A stretch of 64,000 bases of DNA from an uncultured Caulobacterales bacterium (GCA_903837135.1 CAILTK010000027.1:1-64000), one strand, 5' to 3'; shown: positions 44,123 to 54,842, counted from the first letter of the stretch. Notes: a model not told the origin generated them from the letters alone. Program-made: numbers and translations.

Positions 44123-47100
44123 CTACTTCCCCACCGCCACCACGTTGTCGTCCGTATTGCGGTCGATCAAGGTGTTGTAGGGGTCCACGCCGGCGAAGGT
44201 CGGCTTGCGGTCGACCGTGAAGTGCAGGGTCTGGGCGCCCGAGTGCAGGCGCAGGCGCCGCATCAGGATCACGTCCTTCGAGCCGAAATCCACCTTGCCG
44301 GGCTCCTTGGCGAACAGGCCGATCTCGACCTCCTCGTTCAGAGGCGGCCGCTCGATCACCTTGCCCTGGCCGTCGTCGTACTCCTTGCCGGTCGCGTTCG
44401 GCGTGTTTCCGGCCTTGACCGTGACGGCGACCTCGAACCTGCCGCCGGGCAGGGGCCTGGCCGTCGCCGACGCCGCCTTGAGGTCATAGAGGGTGATCTT
44501 CTCGAACAGGTCGGTGATCAGCTGCTGTTTCACGGGATCGGGGCCGGTCTCCTGGCGCAGGTCGCCGAGGAAGTCGAGCGTGGTCGGATAGGGCGCCGGC
44601 TTGAAGGCATAGTCGTGCAGCAGGCGGCGAAGGGCCCGGTTGACCACCGCCTCGCCGAGCTGGTCCTTCAGCCGGTACATCACCACCGAACCCTTGTTGT
44701 AGTGGATGTACTGCTGGTTCTCGACCCGATAGAGCGGCTGCTCGGGCAGGGGGTCGGTCCCGCGCGCCTTCAGATAGCGGTCCTGTTCGAACTTCAGGAA
44801 CTTGCGGATCTGGTCGCGGCCGTAGAGGCGCTCCATGGCCATGATCGCTGCGTATTGGGCGAAGGTCTCGTCCAGCATGGTCACGCCCTGAAGGTCGGCG
44901 CCGATCACCTGGTGCGCCCACCACTGGTGGCCGAGCTCGTGCGCGGCGACATAGGTGACGAGGTCGATCTTGGACCGGTCGCGCACGTCCATGGTGAAGC
45001 CCAGGCCCTCCGACCAGGCCAGGGTGTTGGCGAACGACTGGGCGAAGCCGCCGATCGGGGCCGGGAACTCCAGGATGCGGACCTGGTGGAACTGGTAGGG
45101 CGAGAAGTTGGCCTGGTCGTAGTCGAGGCCGAGCTTCAGCGCCGCGATCATCCGGTCGACGTTCCAGGGATGCTGCGGGTCGTAATAGACCGCCAGATTG
45201 ATCCCCTTGTAGGTCTCTGCCTTCACCGTGTAGCGCCCCGACTGCAGGTCGAAGAACGGCAGGATCGGCGCGTCGGTCTTGAAGCGCACGGTGTGTCGCC
45301 CGCCGGAGGTGGTGTCCGACACCGTATAGCCGGGCGCGATCGGGGTCTGGTCGGCGTCAGTCGAGACGGTGATGTCGGCGTTGACCCAGTCGGCGCTCTT
45401 GCTCAGGAGATTGAACTGGCGCGCGCCCACGTCCTCGAGCTTGGCCATGCGCATCTCGGCCGGCAGGCCGTACTTGCGCCGCTTGGCCCGATCCTGCAGC
45501 AGACCATTGCGGTCCATGCCCAGGGAGGGCGAGATTTCCATATTGTTGATGAAGGAGCCGTTGGCCGAGATGCGCTGGATCTCGTCGGCGTTCTTGAAAC
45601 CGTGCTGGCCGATCCAGGTCTTGAACGCCAGCCGGCGCTTCTCGCCGGGCTGCATCGGCGTGTCGAAGGTGAGGATGCGGTAGTTGAACCGCTCGTAGGT
45701 CTTGGTCGGCCGCGCACCCTCCACCGACAGGCTCTCGACCTTGGCGTCGGGATCGAAGCGCACGTGCAGTTCGCGGATCGCCGCGTCTGTGCGGTTCTCC
45801 ATCACATAGACGCCGACGGTGACCGCCTCGAGCGTCTTGGGACGCAGGTCGACGTTCAGGACCACGTCGGTGACCTTCGGCTGCGGCAGGGTCTCGTAAT
45901 GCAGCAGGGTCTTTTCGTAGTCGGCCGTCCGCTGCTCGACGTCGAGGTGGCTCTCATACTTGTTGAGGACGTTGGTGTTGTAGAAGATGAAGCCGCCGAG
46001 GACGACCGCCGCCACGAGGGCGCCGCCCAGCACGACGCCGGCCCAGCCGTTCAGGCGCCCGGGCAGCCGGCTCAGCCTCGGCCACAGCCGGGTCTCGGTT
46101 CCGCGCCGCCAGAGGCCGTAGGCCAGGACCAGCAGGATCAGCGCGATGGCGCTCCAGTAGATCCGCAGCCACCAGGCGGCGGCGCCGGCGATCCCGGTCG
46201 AGTGCAGGTCGGTCAGGGGCACGTCGGGCGTGCCGCCGTAGGTGTAGAGGTTGTGCTCCCAGCCCACCGCCCCCATGACGACGGTCGAGATGCCGTAGAG
46301 CATCAGGACGCCCCAGCCCCAGAACTTGTGCGGCACGATCGCCTGCACGAACACCGACAGCGCGGCGATCTGCAGGAAGCCGACCGCCTGGGGGACCAGA
46401 TACCACCAGAGGTATTTTCCGAGCTCGATCCGCGGAAAGCCCTTGATCACCTGCATGACCGAACAGACCAGGATCGAGACCACCAGGGTGGAGATCAGCA
46501 TCAGGGCGATGGCCGCCACCTTGGGGATGACGAAGGCCCAGTCCGGCACGGGGGCGGCGTCGATGATCTCGTGCGTCTTGCGGTCCTGCTCGCGCCAGAC
46601 GAGCTCGCCCGAATAGTAGACCGCGACGATCAGGGCGACGAAGGTAAAGCCGGTCGAGACCGTCTGGATCATCACCCGTGTCAGCGGATAGACCTTGCCG
46701 CCATAAAGCGAGACGTCGGTGCTGAGCACGATCTGCAGGATCGACAGCAGGGCCCCCACGGCCAGCAGCACCGGATAGGCGGGACTCTTGAACGCCTGGG
46801 CGAAGTCGAGCCGCGCCCGGGCCCAGAACTGACCGAACTGGGTCGCCAGGCCGAAGCTCGGCGCGGCCTGTCCCGCCGACTGCGGCGCCGGGACGGGCGT
46901 CGTTGCGACGGCGGCCTGACGTTCGGCCTTGCGCGCCTTCCTGGCCTTTCCGGACAGGCCCGGTGTCTTCATCTGGTAGAGCGCATAGCTCAGGGCGAGC
47001 GCGATCAGCGAGACGCCGACCCAGATCGCGCGGTTGATCGCCAGCAGGCCGGTGAACGGGGGAATCAGCGTGTTGGATTCCGACGCCGTCCAGTACTGGG

Positions 47101-47755
47101 TGGCGTAGCCGAAGGCGGCGCCGCCGAAGGGGTCCCACAGGGCGGCGATCGCCTCCAGCCCCGGCTTGCGCAGCACGTTGCGCAGGACCGACTGCAGGAT
47201 GAAGAACACCACCACCCCGACATAGGTCCACATCATCGAGCGGGTGACCGTCGCCAGGGTGAACAGCAGGGCCGAGGTGATCAGCACGTCCGGCAGGCCC
47301 CAGATCAGATAGGCCCGGACATAGTGGTCGAGCACGAACGGGCCGATCGTCTCCTTGTCGACCCAGAACATGGCGGCGCCGATCATCAGGCCCAGCGTGA
47401 TCGACAGATAGGCCAGGGCCGCCGCCGAGAAGGCGCCGGCGAAGCGGCCGTAGAGGTAGTCGAACTTGCGGATCCGGGTGGTGCGCAGGATCGGGCCGAA
47501 GCCGGTCTCGTCGTCGCGGTTGATCACGTTGGAGACGAAGGCCGCGGTGATGAACATGTAGAACAGGGCGAAGGCGCCGTTGGCGGTGACGATGGCCAGC
47601 GGCGAGTTCTTGTGCACGTTGGCGCCGGAGCCCAGCTGCACGAACGGCGACGAGGCCAGGCCGAAGGCCAGCAGGAAGAAGACGATCGCTCCGACCCAGA
47701 ACACCGGGTTCTTCAGCTGGTAGCGGAATTCGAACCCGGCGATGTTCAGGAACAT
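44123..47755 (-). CDS. ABC-type permease fused to M1-family metallopeptidase
   Basis: A 1210-residue two-part membrane protein. The N-terminal about 600 residues have some 12 transmembrane helices in two ABC-2-permease-like halves; KNPVFWVGAIVFFLLAFGLA and GLVWREQDRKTHEIIDAAPV-type ('W-R-E') segments are typical. The C-terminal part is an M1-like domain facing out, with zinc ligands in HELGHQWW (His939, His943, catalytic Glu940) and Glu963 in MLDETFAQYAA. That third ligand is one residue further than in classic HExxH-x18-E. It works with the ATPase encoded 15 bases upstream. The substrate is unknown; the family combines export or import with peptide trimming. Confidence 0.9.
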   Translation of the reverse strand: MFLNIAGFEFRYQLKNPVFWVGAIVFFLLAFGLASSPFVQLGSGANVHKNSPLAIVTANGAFALFYMFITAAFVSNVINRDDETGFGPILRTTRIRKFDYLYGRFAGAFSAAALAYLSITLGLMIGAAMFWVDKETIGPFVLDHYVRAYLIWGLPDVLITSALLFTLATVTRSMMWTYVGVVVFFILQSVLRNVLRKPGLEAIAALWDPFGGAAFGYATQYWTASESNTLIPPFTGLLAINRAIWVGVSLIALALSYALYQMKTPGLSGKARKARKAERQAAVATTPVPAPQSAGQAAPSFGLATQFGQFWARARLDFAQAFKSPAYPVLLAVGALLSILQIVLSTDVSLYGGKVYPLTRVMIQTVSTGFTFVALIVAVYYSGELVWREQDRKTHEIIDAAPVPDWAFVIPKVAAIALMLISTLVVSILVCSVMQVIKGFPRIELGKYLWWYLVPQAVGFLQIAALSVFVQAIVPHKFWGWGVLMLYGISTVVMGAVGWEHNLYTYGGTPDVPLTDLHSTGIAGAAAWWLRIYWSAIALILLVLAYGLWRRGTETRLWPRLSRLPGRLNGWAGVVLGGALVAAVVLGGFIFYNTNVLNKYESHLDVEQRTADYEKTLLHYETLPQPKVTDVVLNVDLRPKTLEAVTVGVYVMENRTDAAIRELHVRFDPDAKVESLSVEGARPTKTYERFNYRILTFDTPMQPGEKRRLAFKTWIGQHGFKNADEIQRISANGSFINNMEISPSLGMDRNGLLQDRAKRRKYGLPAEMRMAKLEDVGARQFNLLSKSADWVNADITVSTDADQTPIAPGYTVSDTTSGGRHTVRFKTDAPILPFFDLQSGRYTVKAETYKGINLAVYYDPQHPWNVDRMIAALKLGLDYDQANFSPYQFHQVRILEFPAPIGGFAQSFANTLAWSEGLGFTMDVRDRSKIDLVTYVAAHELGHQWWAHQVIGADLQGVTMLDETFAQYAAIMAMERLYGRDQIRKFLKFEQDRYLKARGTDPLPEQPLYRVENQQYIHYNKGSVVMYRLKDQLGEAVVNRALRRLLHDYAFKPAPYPTTLDFLGDLRQETGPDPVKQQLITDLFEKITLYDLKAASATARPLPGGRFEVAVTVKAGNTPNATGKEYDDGQGKVIERPPLNEEVEIGLFAKEPGKVDFGSKDVILMRRLRLHSGAQTLHFTVDRKPTFAGVDPYNTLIDRNTDDNVVAVGK

Positions 47756-47770
47756 GGCGTTCTCTGTCCG

Positions 47771-48649
<879 letters not shown>

Positions 48650-48756
48650 TCGCGCCCCGTCTCGCCTGATCCCGCCCCCGCAGGAGAGAGATCAGGCTTA
48701 CCCGCGCGCGCGCCGGGCGCAAGTGAAACAGTGTTCACATGGGCCGGCGCAAGCCC

Positions 48757-49869
48757 CTAGCCCCATACGCCGTAGGGATCCACCGACGGCTTGCCGAGGG
48801 CGTGGGCGACGGCAGGGTGGGTCAGCTGGCCGTTCAGCACGTTGAGGCCCTTGGCCAGGTGCTTGTCCCGCTTCAGGGCGTCGAGGCCGTGGTCGGCGAG
48901 GGCGAGGCCGAACGGCAGGGTCGCATGGCCAAGCGCCTCGGACGAGGTGCGCGGCGCGGCGCCCGGCATGTTGGCGACGCAATAGTGCACCACGCCGTCG
49001 ACGGTGTAGGTCGGGTCGGCGTGGGTGGTCGGATGGGAGGTCTCGAAGCAGCCGCCCTGGTCGATGGAGACGTCCACCAGCACGCTGCCCCGCTTCATCT
49101 GGTGCAGGTGCTCGCGCCGGACCAGCTTGGGCGCCGCAGCTCCGGCGGTCAGCACCGCGCCGATCACCACGTCGGCCTTGAGGATCTCCTCCTCCACCGC
49201 CGCCACCGAGGAGTAGCGGGTGATCACCCGGCCCATGAAGATGTCGTCGATCTCGCGCATGCGCGGGATGGAGCGCTCCAGCACCACCACCTCGGCGTTC
49301 AGGCCCATGGCCATGCGCGCGGCGTTGATGCCGACGACGCCGCCGCCCAGCACCACCACCCGCGCCGGCGGCACGCCCGGCACGCCGCAGAGCAACAGGC
49401 CCATGCCGCCGTTGTGCTTCAGGAGGGTCTCGGCGGCGGAGAAGACGGCGATGCGTCCCGCCACCTCGCTCATCGGGGCCAGCAGCGGCAGGCCGCCACG
49501 CGCGTCGGTCACGGTCTCATAGGCGATGGCGGCGCAGCCGGACCTGAGCAGGCCTTCGGTCTGCGCCGGATCCGGCGCCAGGTGCAGATAGGTGAACAGG
49601 ATGTGCTCGGGCGTGAGCTTCTCCCACTCGACCTTCTGCGGCTCCTTCACCTTGACGATCATCTGCGCGCCGGCGAACACCGCGTCGGCGTCGGGGACGA
49701 TGGTGGCGCCCGCCTTGACATAGTCGTCGTCGGCATAGCCGGCGCCGTCGCCGGCGCCGGTCTGCACCAGCACCGCGTGCCCATGGGCCGCGTACTCGCG
49801 AACCGCGTTGGGGGTGAGGCCGACGCGATATTCGTCCGGCTTGATCTCCTTGGGCACACCAACGCGCAT
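48757..49869 (-). CDS. ald: alanine dehydrogenase
   Basis: NAD-dependent L-alanine:pyruvate interconversion. A 370-residue protein of normal length: [20 protein letters not shown] (substrate-binding Arg and later Lys in VKVKEPQ), [30 protein letters not shown] (NAD fold) and [23 protein letters not shown] seven bases before the ATG. Divergent from a Lrp-family gene, a common arrangement in which the Lrp protein regulates ald in response to alanine. Confidence 0.96.
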   Translation of the reverse strand: MRVGVPKEIKPDEYRVGLTPNAVREYAAHGHAVLVQTGAGDGAGYADDDYVKAGATIVPDADAVFAGAQMIVKVKEPQKVEWEKLTPEHILFTYLHLAPDPAQTEGLLRSGCAAIAYETVTDARGGLPLLAPMSEVAGRIAVFSAAETLLKHNGGMGLLLCGVPGVPPARVVVLGGGVVGINAARMAMGLNAEVVVLERSIPRMREIDDIFMGRVITRYSSVAAVEEEILKADVVIGAVLTAGAAAPKLVRREHLHQMKRGSVLVDVSIDQGGCFETSHPTTHADPTYTVDGVVHYCVANMPGAAPRTSSEALGHATLPFGLALADHGLDALKRDKHLAKGLNVLNGQLTHPAVAHALGKPSVDPYGVWG

Positions 49870-49964
49870 GGTCCGTCTCCTGATTTCGGCTCGCCGCCAG
49901 CCTATCAGTTTCCGCCCGCAACGTCCTGCCGAAGCGATTGTCCACGCCCGGCCCGAATGCAAGA

Positions 49965-49976
49965 ATACGCGAGTAT
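49965..49976. promoter_or_regulatory. possible Lrp-type operator
   Basis: ATAC-GCGA-GTAT, an inverted repeat with four-base spacer, between the divergent ald and lrp-like genes, 28 bases before the lrp ATG. Weak but in the right place for a regulator that controls itself and ald. Confidence 0.3.
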
Positions 49977-50004
49977 CGGCCTATTTGACGCAAGGATCAA
50001 CGTA

Positions 50005-50457
50005 ATGGACGCCACCGATCGCGCCATCCTCCGCGCTCTGCAGCGAAACGGCCGGGCGCCGAACGCGGTGATCGCCGATCAGGTCAACCTGTCGGAATCG
50101 GCCTGCTCGCGGCGGCTGCGCGAGCTCGAGCGGCAGGGCGTCCTCACCGGCTACACCGCCCTGGTCGATCCCAAGGCGGTCGGCCTCGGCCTCACCGTCT
50201 TCCTGACCATCACCCTGACCTCCCAGGCCGAGACCGCCCTGGCCGAGTTCGAGGCCGCGGTCGCGGCGGTGGACGCGGTGATGGAGTGCTATCTGATGAC
50301 CGGCGAGGCGGACTATATGATGCGGGTGGTGGTGGCCGACGTCGCCGCCTTCGAAGCCCTGCACTCCACCCGCCTGACGCAGCTGCCGCGCGTGGACCGC
50401 ATCACCTCCAGCGTGGCGATCCGCACGGCGGTGCGGCGGGCCGGGCTGCCGGTTTAG
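50005..50457 (+). CDS. Lrp/AsnC family transcriptional regulator
   Basis: A 150-residue protein with the AsnC-type helix-turn-helix (DATDRAILRALQRNGRAPNA then VNLSESACSRRLRELERQG) and a RAM ligand domain (ALVDPKAVGLGLTVFLTITL, CYLMTGEADYMMRVVVADVA). AAGGA eight bases before the ATG. Divergent from ald, so it very probably senses alanine or another amino acid and controls ald; this fits AldR-like regulators but is inferred from context. Confidence 0.92.
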   Translation: MDATDRAILRALQRNGRAPNAVIADQVNLSESACSRRLRELERQGVLTGYTALVDPKAVGLGLTVFLTITLTSQAETALAEFEAAVAAVDAVMECYLMTGEADYMMRVVVADVAAFEALHSTRLTQLPRVDRITSSVAIRTAVRRAGLPV

Positions 50458-50512
50458 GCGGCCATCCGACCCCCAATTCCGGTGAACGCGGGGTCGCGAA
50501 CCATCCAGGGAA

Positions 50513-51927
50513 TTAGCTCCCGCCCACGACCACGCTCTTCACGTTGACGAACTCGTGAAGGCCGAAGGCGGAGACCTCGCGGCCGTAGCCGGAGTGTTTC
50601 ACGCCGCCGAACGGCAGGCGGGGATCGGACGCCACGGGGGTGTTGACGAAGGCCATGCCGGCGTCGAGCGCCTTCGACGCGATCCGTTCGCCGCGCTCGA
50701 GGTCCGAGGTCAGCACACCCGAGCCGAGGCCGAATTCGGAGGCGTTGGCGATGGCGATGGCGTCCGCCTCGTCCCGGGCCTCGATCACCGCGGCGACCGG
50801 GCCGAACACCTCGTCGTCGTGGGCGGGCTGGCCCGCCGTGACGCCGGTCAGCACGGTGGCCGGATACCAGGCGCCCGGCTTGTCGGGAACCTCGCCGCCG
50901 AGCAGGACCCGCGCGCCCTTGGCGACGCTGTCGCGCACCTGCTTATGGATCTCGTCGCGCGCCTTCACCGACTGCAGCGGGCCGAGTTTAGTCCCCTCGG
51001 CGCGCGGGTCGCCCATGGCGTAGGCATTCATGGCCTCCACCAGCGCCTGTTCGAAGCGCTCGCGGATGGCGGCGACGGCGATGAAGCGCTTGCCGGCGAT
51101 GCAGCTCTGGCCCGCGTTGACCATGCGCGCCGCCGCCGCCGCCTTGGCGGCCTTCTCCACGTCGGCGTCCTCGAGCACGAGGTAGGCGTCGGAGCCACCG
51201 AGCTCGAGCACGGTCTTCTTCAGGTTCCGGCCGGCGGCCTCGGCCACCTTGCGGCCCGCGGCGACGCTGCCGGTTAGGGTCACCGCGGCGATGGCGTCGT
51301 CCTCGATCAGGGCGGTCACGCTGGCCGACGGAATCAGCACAGTGCGGAACAGGTCCTTGGGAAAGCCGGCCTCGACGAACACCTGTTCTATGGCCAGCGC
51401 CGAGCCCGGCACGTTGGAGGCGTGCTTGAGCACCGCGCCATTGCCCGCCATCAGGCTCGGCGCGGCGAAGCGGAACACCTGCCAGAACGGGAAGTTCCAA
51501 GGCATCACGGCCAGCACCACGCCGAGCGGGTTGAAGGTGATGAAGGCCTTGGGGCCGCCCATGTCGACCGGCTGGTCGGCGAGAAAGCCTTCGGCGTGTT
51601 CGGCGAAGTAGTCGCAGTTGAAGGCGCATTTCCCGACCTCGGCGCGGCCGTCGGTGAGGGTCTTGCCCATCTCGGCGCTCATCAAGGCCGCGAAGTCGTC
51701 CTGGCGACGGCGGAGCACGGCGGCGGCCTCGCGCATCAGACGGGCGCGCTCGGCATAGGGGGTGCGCCGCCAGTCGGCCTGCGCCGCCTTGGCCCGCCGG
51801 GCGATGGCCAGCGCCTCCTCGACGGTCTGGCCCTGATAGGATTTGCCGTCGCGCCGGTGGCGGGGTCGACGGCCTGGAACTGCGGCGGCTGGCCGGCGGC
51901 GGGCGTCGGGCTGGATGGGGCGTTCAT
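50513..51927 (-). pseudogene. NAD(P)-dependent succinate-semialdehyde dehydrogenase, frameshifted near N-terminus
   Basis: Aldehyde dehydrogenase of the SSADH branch: MEMGKT-type core (LMSAEMGKTLTDG), NPLGVVLAVMPWNFPFWQVF, VTLTGSVAAGRKVAEAAG, ELGGSDAYLVLEDADVEKAA, the nucleophile in NAGQSCIAGKRF and DEVFGPVAAVIEARDEAD, with FGGVKHSGYGREVSAFG at the end. The first 25 residues (MNAPSSPTPAAGQPPQFQAV to DPATG) are in another frame. The switch to GKSYQGQTVEEALAIARRAK needs one extra base near 51848-51856, where GGCGCGACGGC may have lost a G. GGAG six bases before this ATG shows it is the real start. Either a true mutation or a sequence error. Confidence 0.8.
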
Positions 51928-52008
51928 GGCAGGCTCCGTCGGTGCGGGCCTCTAACGTGTGGATCGCCGGTCCGTTCGGCCAGGGCCGGCGCCGCCGACC
52001 CGCGGCCG

Positions 52009-52644
52009 TTATTCCACGTCGAACAGCGCCTCCGGCTCGACCGGGGCCGAGACCGAGACGCCCAGATCGTTCACCAGGCCGGTGGCCAGGGAATAGCACC
52101 AGCCGTGCACCGCCAGCGGCTGGCCCTTGCTCCAGGCGTCGGTGACGAAGGGGTTGACCGCGACGTTGCGCACGCCGCGGATCACGTTCAGCTCGCAAAG
52201 GCGGTCGTGCGCGGCGACGGCGTCGAGGCTCTCGAGTTCATGCCGGTGCTCGGCGTTCAGCTCGCGGATCGGGGCCAGCCAATGGTCGATCAGGCCGTGG
52301 TTGGGCCGCTCCATCGCCGCCTTCACCCCGCCGCAGCCATAGTGGCCGACCACCAGGATGTGCTTGACCTTCAGGACCTGCACCGAGAACTGCAGGGTGG
52401 AGAGGAAGTTGGCGTCCTGCGGCGGCGTCAGATTGGCGACGTTGCGGTGCACGAACATCTCGCCCGGATCCAGGCCGACGATCTCGTTGGCCGGCACGCG
52501 GCTGTCGGAACAGCCGATCCAGAAGAAGTCCGGCGCCTGCTGCGCCACCAGCCGGTTGAAGAAGCCCGCGTCGGCGTCGGTCTTCGACCGGGCCCAGGCG
52601 CGGTTGCTGATGAGCAGATCCTCGATCGTCGGGCTGGGGGTCAC
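52009..52644 (-). CDS. beta-carbonic anhydrase
   Basis: Converts CO2 and water to bicarbonate with zinc. A 211-residue beta-class enzyme: FFWIGCSDSRVPANEIVGLD (Cys, Asp, Arg), GEMFVHRNVANLTP, and VGHYGCGGVKAAM with His and second Cys. All zinc ligands (Cys-His-Cys) are visible. It starts with GTG overlapping the stop of maiA (GTGA), so it is co-translated with a catabolic gene pair, an uncommon partner. Localised to cytoplasm, no signal sequence. Confidence 0.94.
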   Translation of the reverse strand: MTPSPTIEDLLISNRAWARSKTDADAGFFNRLVAQQAPDFFWIGCSDSRVPANEIVGLDPGEMFVHRNVANLTPPQDANFLSTLQFSVQVLKVKHILVVGHYGCGGVKAAMERPNHGLIDHWLAPIRELNAEHRHELESLDAVAAHDRLCELNVIRGVRNVAVNPFVTDAWSKGQPLAVHGWCYSLATGLVNDLGVSVSAPVEPEALFDVE

Positions 52645-53282
52645 GGTCTGAAATCCGGCTGCTGTTCGGGCGCGGCGGCGTGAAAGGCGGGATGGCCTTT
52701 GGCCCGCTCCCATACCGCGGCGATCGCCGGATAGGGAGACAGATCGACGCCGAAGCGCCGGGAATTCACCACCTGCGGGACGAGGCAGCAGTCCGCCAGG
52801 GTCGGGGCGTCGCCGAAGGCCCAGCCCTGGCCGTGGCGCGCCACCATCGGCTCCAGCGCGGTGAAGCCGGCGTCGATCCAGCGCCCGGCCCAGGCGGTGC
52901 GCCGGTCTGCCTCGATGGCGTGCGCCTCCAGCGCCTGCAGGATGCGCAGGTTGTTGAGCGGGTGGATGTCGCAGGCGACGATCTCGGCCATGGCCCGCAC
53001 CACCGCCCGCTCGCCCGGCGCCTTGGGCAGAAGCGCCGGCTCGGGATGGGTCTCCTCCAGCCATTCGAGGATCGACAGGCTCTGGGTCAGAAGGGTCCCG
53101 TCGGCCGTCTCCAGCGTGGGGACCAGCTCCTGGCGGTTCAGCGCGGCGTAGGCCGGTGCGTGCTGCTCGCCGGCGACCAGGTTCACCGGAAGGGGGTCAT
53201 AGGCGACGCCCTTGAGATTGAGGGCGATGCGTACGCGGTAGGGCGCCGCCGCGCGGGCGGCGGTATAGAGCCGAAGGCTCAT
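52641..53282 (-). CDS. maiA: maleylacetoacetate/maleylpyruvate isomerase (zeta-class GST)
   Basis: Glutathione-dependent cis-trans isomerase of 213 residues: SLRLYTAARAAAPYRVRIAL with the position of SSCS-type catalytic residues replaced by AARAAAP, VLVAGEQHAPAYAALNRQEL-like second part, VPTLETADGTLLTQSLSILE and ADCCLVPQV. In most family members the N-terminal active-site motif is SSASYRVRIAL; here AAAPYRVRIAL lacks both Ser, which is notable. It overlaps FAH-family and carbonic anhydrase genes by four bases each. Pathway: tyrosine/homogentisate or gentisate degradation. Confidence 0.88.
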   Translation of the reverse strand: MSLRLYTAARAAAPYRVRIALNLKGVAYDPLPVNLVAGEQHAPAYAALNRQELVPTLETADGTLLTQSLSILEWLEETHPEPALLPKAPGERAVVRAMAEIVACDIHPLNNLRILQALEAHAIEADRRTAWAGRWIDAGFTALEPMVARHGQGWAFGDAPTLADCCLVPQVVNSRRFGVDLSPYPAIAAVWERAKGHPAFHAAAPEQQPDFRP

Positions 53283-53959
53283 GCGATGGTGAACTCCACC
53301 GTCCCGGCGCCCGCGACCTCGCCGACCACGGCGTCGCCCTTGACCAGCGGGCCCACGCCGTCGGGCGTGCCGGTGAAGATCAGGTCGCCGGGCTGCAGGG
53401 TCCAAAGCTCCGAGCACTTGGCGATGATCTCCGCCACGCTCCAGATCATGTCGGAAAGCTCGCCGTCCTGCTTGGTCTGGCCGTTGACCGAGAGGGTGAT
53501 CCCGCCCGACGGCGGGACCGAGCCCGGGCGGATGGCGCTCGTGGGCGCCGAGGCGTCGAAGCCTTTGGACGCGTCCCAGGGGGCGCCGGCGTCCTTGGCC
53601 TGGTTCTGCAGATCGCGGCGGGTCAGATCGACGCCGGCGGCGTAGCCGAACACCAGGTCCAGCGCCTTGTCGGCCGGCACCTTGGTCCCGCCGCCCTTCA
53701 GCGCCACCACCAGTTCGATCTCGTGGTGCAGGTTCCTGGTCGACGGCGGATAGGGAACCGCCCCGCCGGGCGCCACCACCGCGTCGGCCGGCTTGGCGAA
53801 GAAGATCGGCGGCTGGTCCTTGGGATCTCCCCCCATCTCCTTGACGTGCTTGCCGTAGTTGCGGCCGATGCAATAGATCCGGTGCACCGGAAAGCGCTGG
53901 GCGCTGCCCTCGATCGGCAGGGAGGGCTGGGCGGGAGCGGGGATGGCGTAGTCGGTCAT
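53279..53959 (-). CDS. fumarylacetoacetate hydrolase family protein (fumarylpyruvate hydrolase-like)
   Basis: A 226-residue hydrolase of the small FAH type: RIYCIGRNYGKHVKEMG, IFFAKPADAVVAPGG, LHHEIELVVALKGGG (metal-binding Glu), GYAAGVDLTRRDLQNQAKDA and GDLIFTGTPDGVGPL. It hydrolyses fumarylpyruvate or a similar acylpyruvate, the step after the isomerase next door, which suggests a gentisate-type pathway rather than tyrosine. A GTG start 12 codons earlier is possible; the ATG matches family starts. First gene of the FAH-maiA-carbonic anhydrase set. Confidence 0.88.
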   Translation of the reverse strand: MTDYAIPAPAQPSLPIEGSAQRFPVHRIYCIGRNYGKHVKEMGGDPKDQPPIFFAKPADAVVAPGGAVPYPPSTRNLHHEIELVVALKGGGTKVPADKALDLVFGYAAGVDLTRRDLQNQAKDAGAPWDASKGFDASAPTSAIRPGSVPPSGGITLSVNGQTKQDGELSDMIWSVAEIIAKCSELWTLQPGDLIFTGTPDGVGPLVKGDAVVGEVAGAGTVEFTIA

Positions 53960-54033
53960 GCGCGGCGTTCTAAGCGATGACGCGAAAGAGGTCACGCGGC
54001 TCTTGCGGGCGTGTGTTCGCTCTTCGCTTTCAA

Positions 54034-54060
54034 GCCTCGCGTCCTACCCCCTCGCGAGGC
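54034..54060. repeat. inverted repeat between FAH and DUF6624 genes
   Basis: GCCTCGCG (54034-54041) and CGCGAGGC (54053-54060) form a perfect 8-bp hairpin with an 11-base loop, followed by a G-rich run. It resembles the GC-rich intergenic palindromes near 44 kb in style. Possible role as transcript end for the leftward DUF6624 gene; no T run. Confidence 0.4.
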
Positions 54061-54134
54061 GGGGGGAGGGCGGTGTCGCACCTGCCGGCTTGAATTGTTC
54101 GTCTTAGGCGGCTCGCCGAACCATGAGCCGTCCG

Positions 54135-54833
54135 TCAGTCCAGCTTCATTCCTGGCGGCGGTGGAGACGTCGTCTGCAGGCAGGGAGGGCCGGCGGCGAA
54201 GTGCGCCTTCATTTCCGCATAGGTGACCGGGAACCTGAGCTCGGCGCGCCGCGCCTCCAAACCGTCCGGAGATTCGATCGGGTAGGGTCGCCATTTGCCG
54301 CCGTCGCAGCGGAACTGGGTGCCGAACCGCTGCGGATGGCCTTCTGAGATCGCCTCCCGGTCGATCATCATGCCGTAATACTGCCCCTCCACCTCTCCGG
54401 TGGCGACCAGCGGCGCGAGCCTGGGCAAAACCGTCTTCCAGAGTTCAGGGCCCGCATGTTGGACGATCTGGAAGGCCGCTGTCGTCGCCGAAGGGCCATA
54501 TTGGCTTGCGCGGAACCACCCGGACGCCGGCAAGAGCCGTAGCAGTTCAAGCTGATTAGATCGATCGGACGCATCGACCAGACGGGAGATCTCCTTGACC
54601 GTTCGGTCGCGCTCCGCCTCCGGCAAGGCGCTGAAATCCGTCGCCATGATAACCTTCCGCGGCGCCTCGTCGATCCGTCCGAGACGAACGAGGGTCTCGC
54701 TGTCGTTCCGCGCAGGCGGCAGGGCGGCGATCTGGGTCCGGGTCTGGTCGATCGCCATCTTAACCCGGTCGACGATGACGTCTCTGGTCGATGCGGCGAC
54801 GGCCAAAGCCGCGCTGACCAAAATCGCAATCAT
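54135..54833 (-). CDS. DUF6624 family exported protein
   Basis: A 232-residue protein with a short N-terminal hydrophobic signal-like stretch (MIAILVSAALAVAASTRDVI). The rest resembles DUF6624: LVRLGRIDEAPRK, SNQLELLRLLPASGWFRASQ, ATTAAFQIVQHAGPELWKTVL, VEGQYYGMMIDREAISEG and QRFGTQFRCDG. Function unknown. GGGGG five bases before the ATG. It lies nine bases after the 2OG-Fe(II) oxygenase gene in the same direction, so they are co-transcribed. The conserved QHA and DRE...GTQ elements suggest a common binding site in the family. Confidence 0.75.
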   Translation of the reverse strand: MIAILVSAALAVAASTRDVIVDRVKMAIDQTRTQIAALPPARNDSETLVRLGRIDEAPRKVIMATDFSALPEAERDRTVKEISRLVDASDRSNQLELLRLLPASGWFRASQYGPSATTAAFQIVQHAGPELWKTVLPRLAPLVATGEVEGQYYGMMIDREAISEGHPQRFGTQFRCDGGKWRPYPIESPDGLEARRAELRFPVTYAEMKAHFAAGPPCLQTTSPPPPGMKLD

Positions 54834-54842
54834 GCAAGCCCC

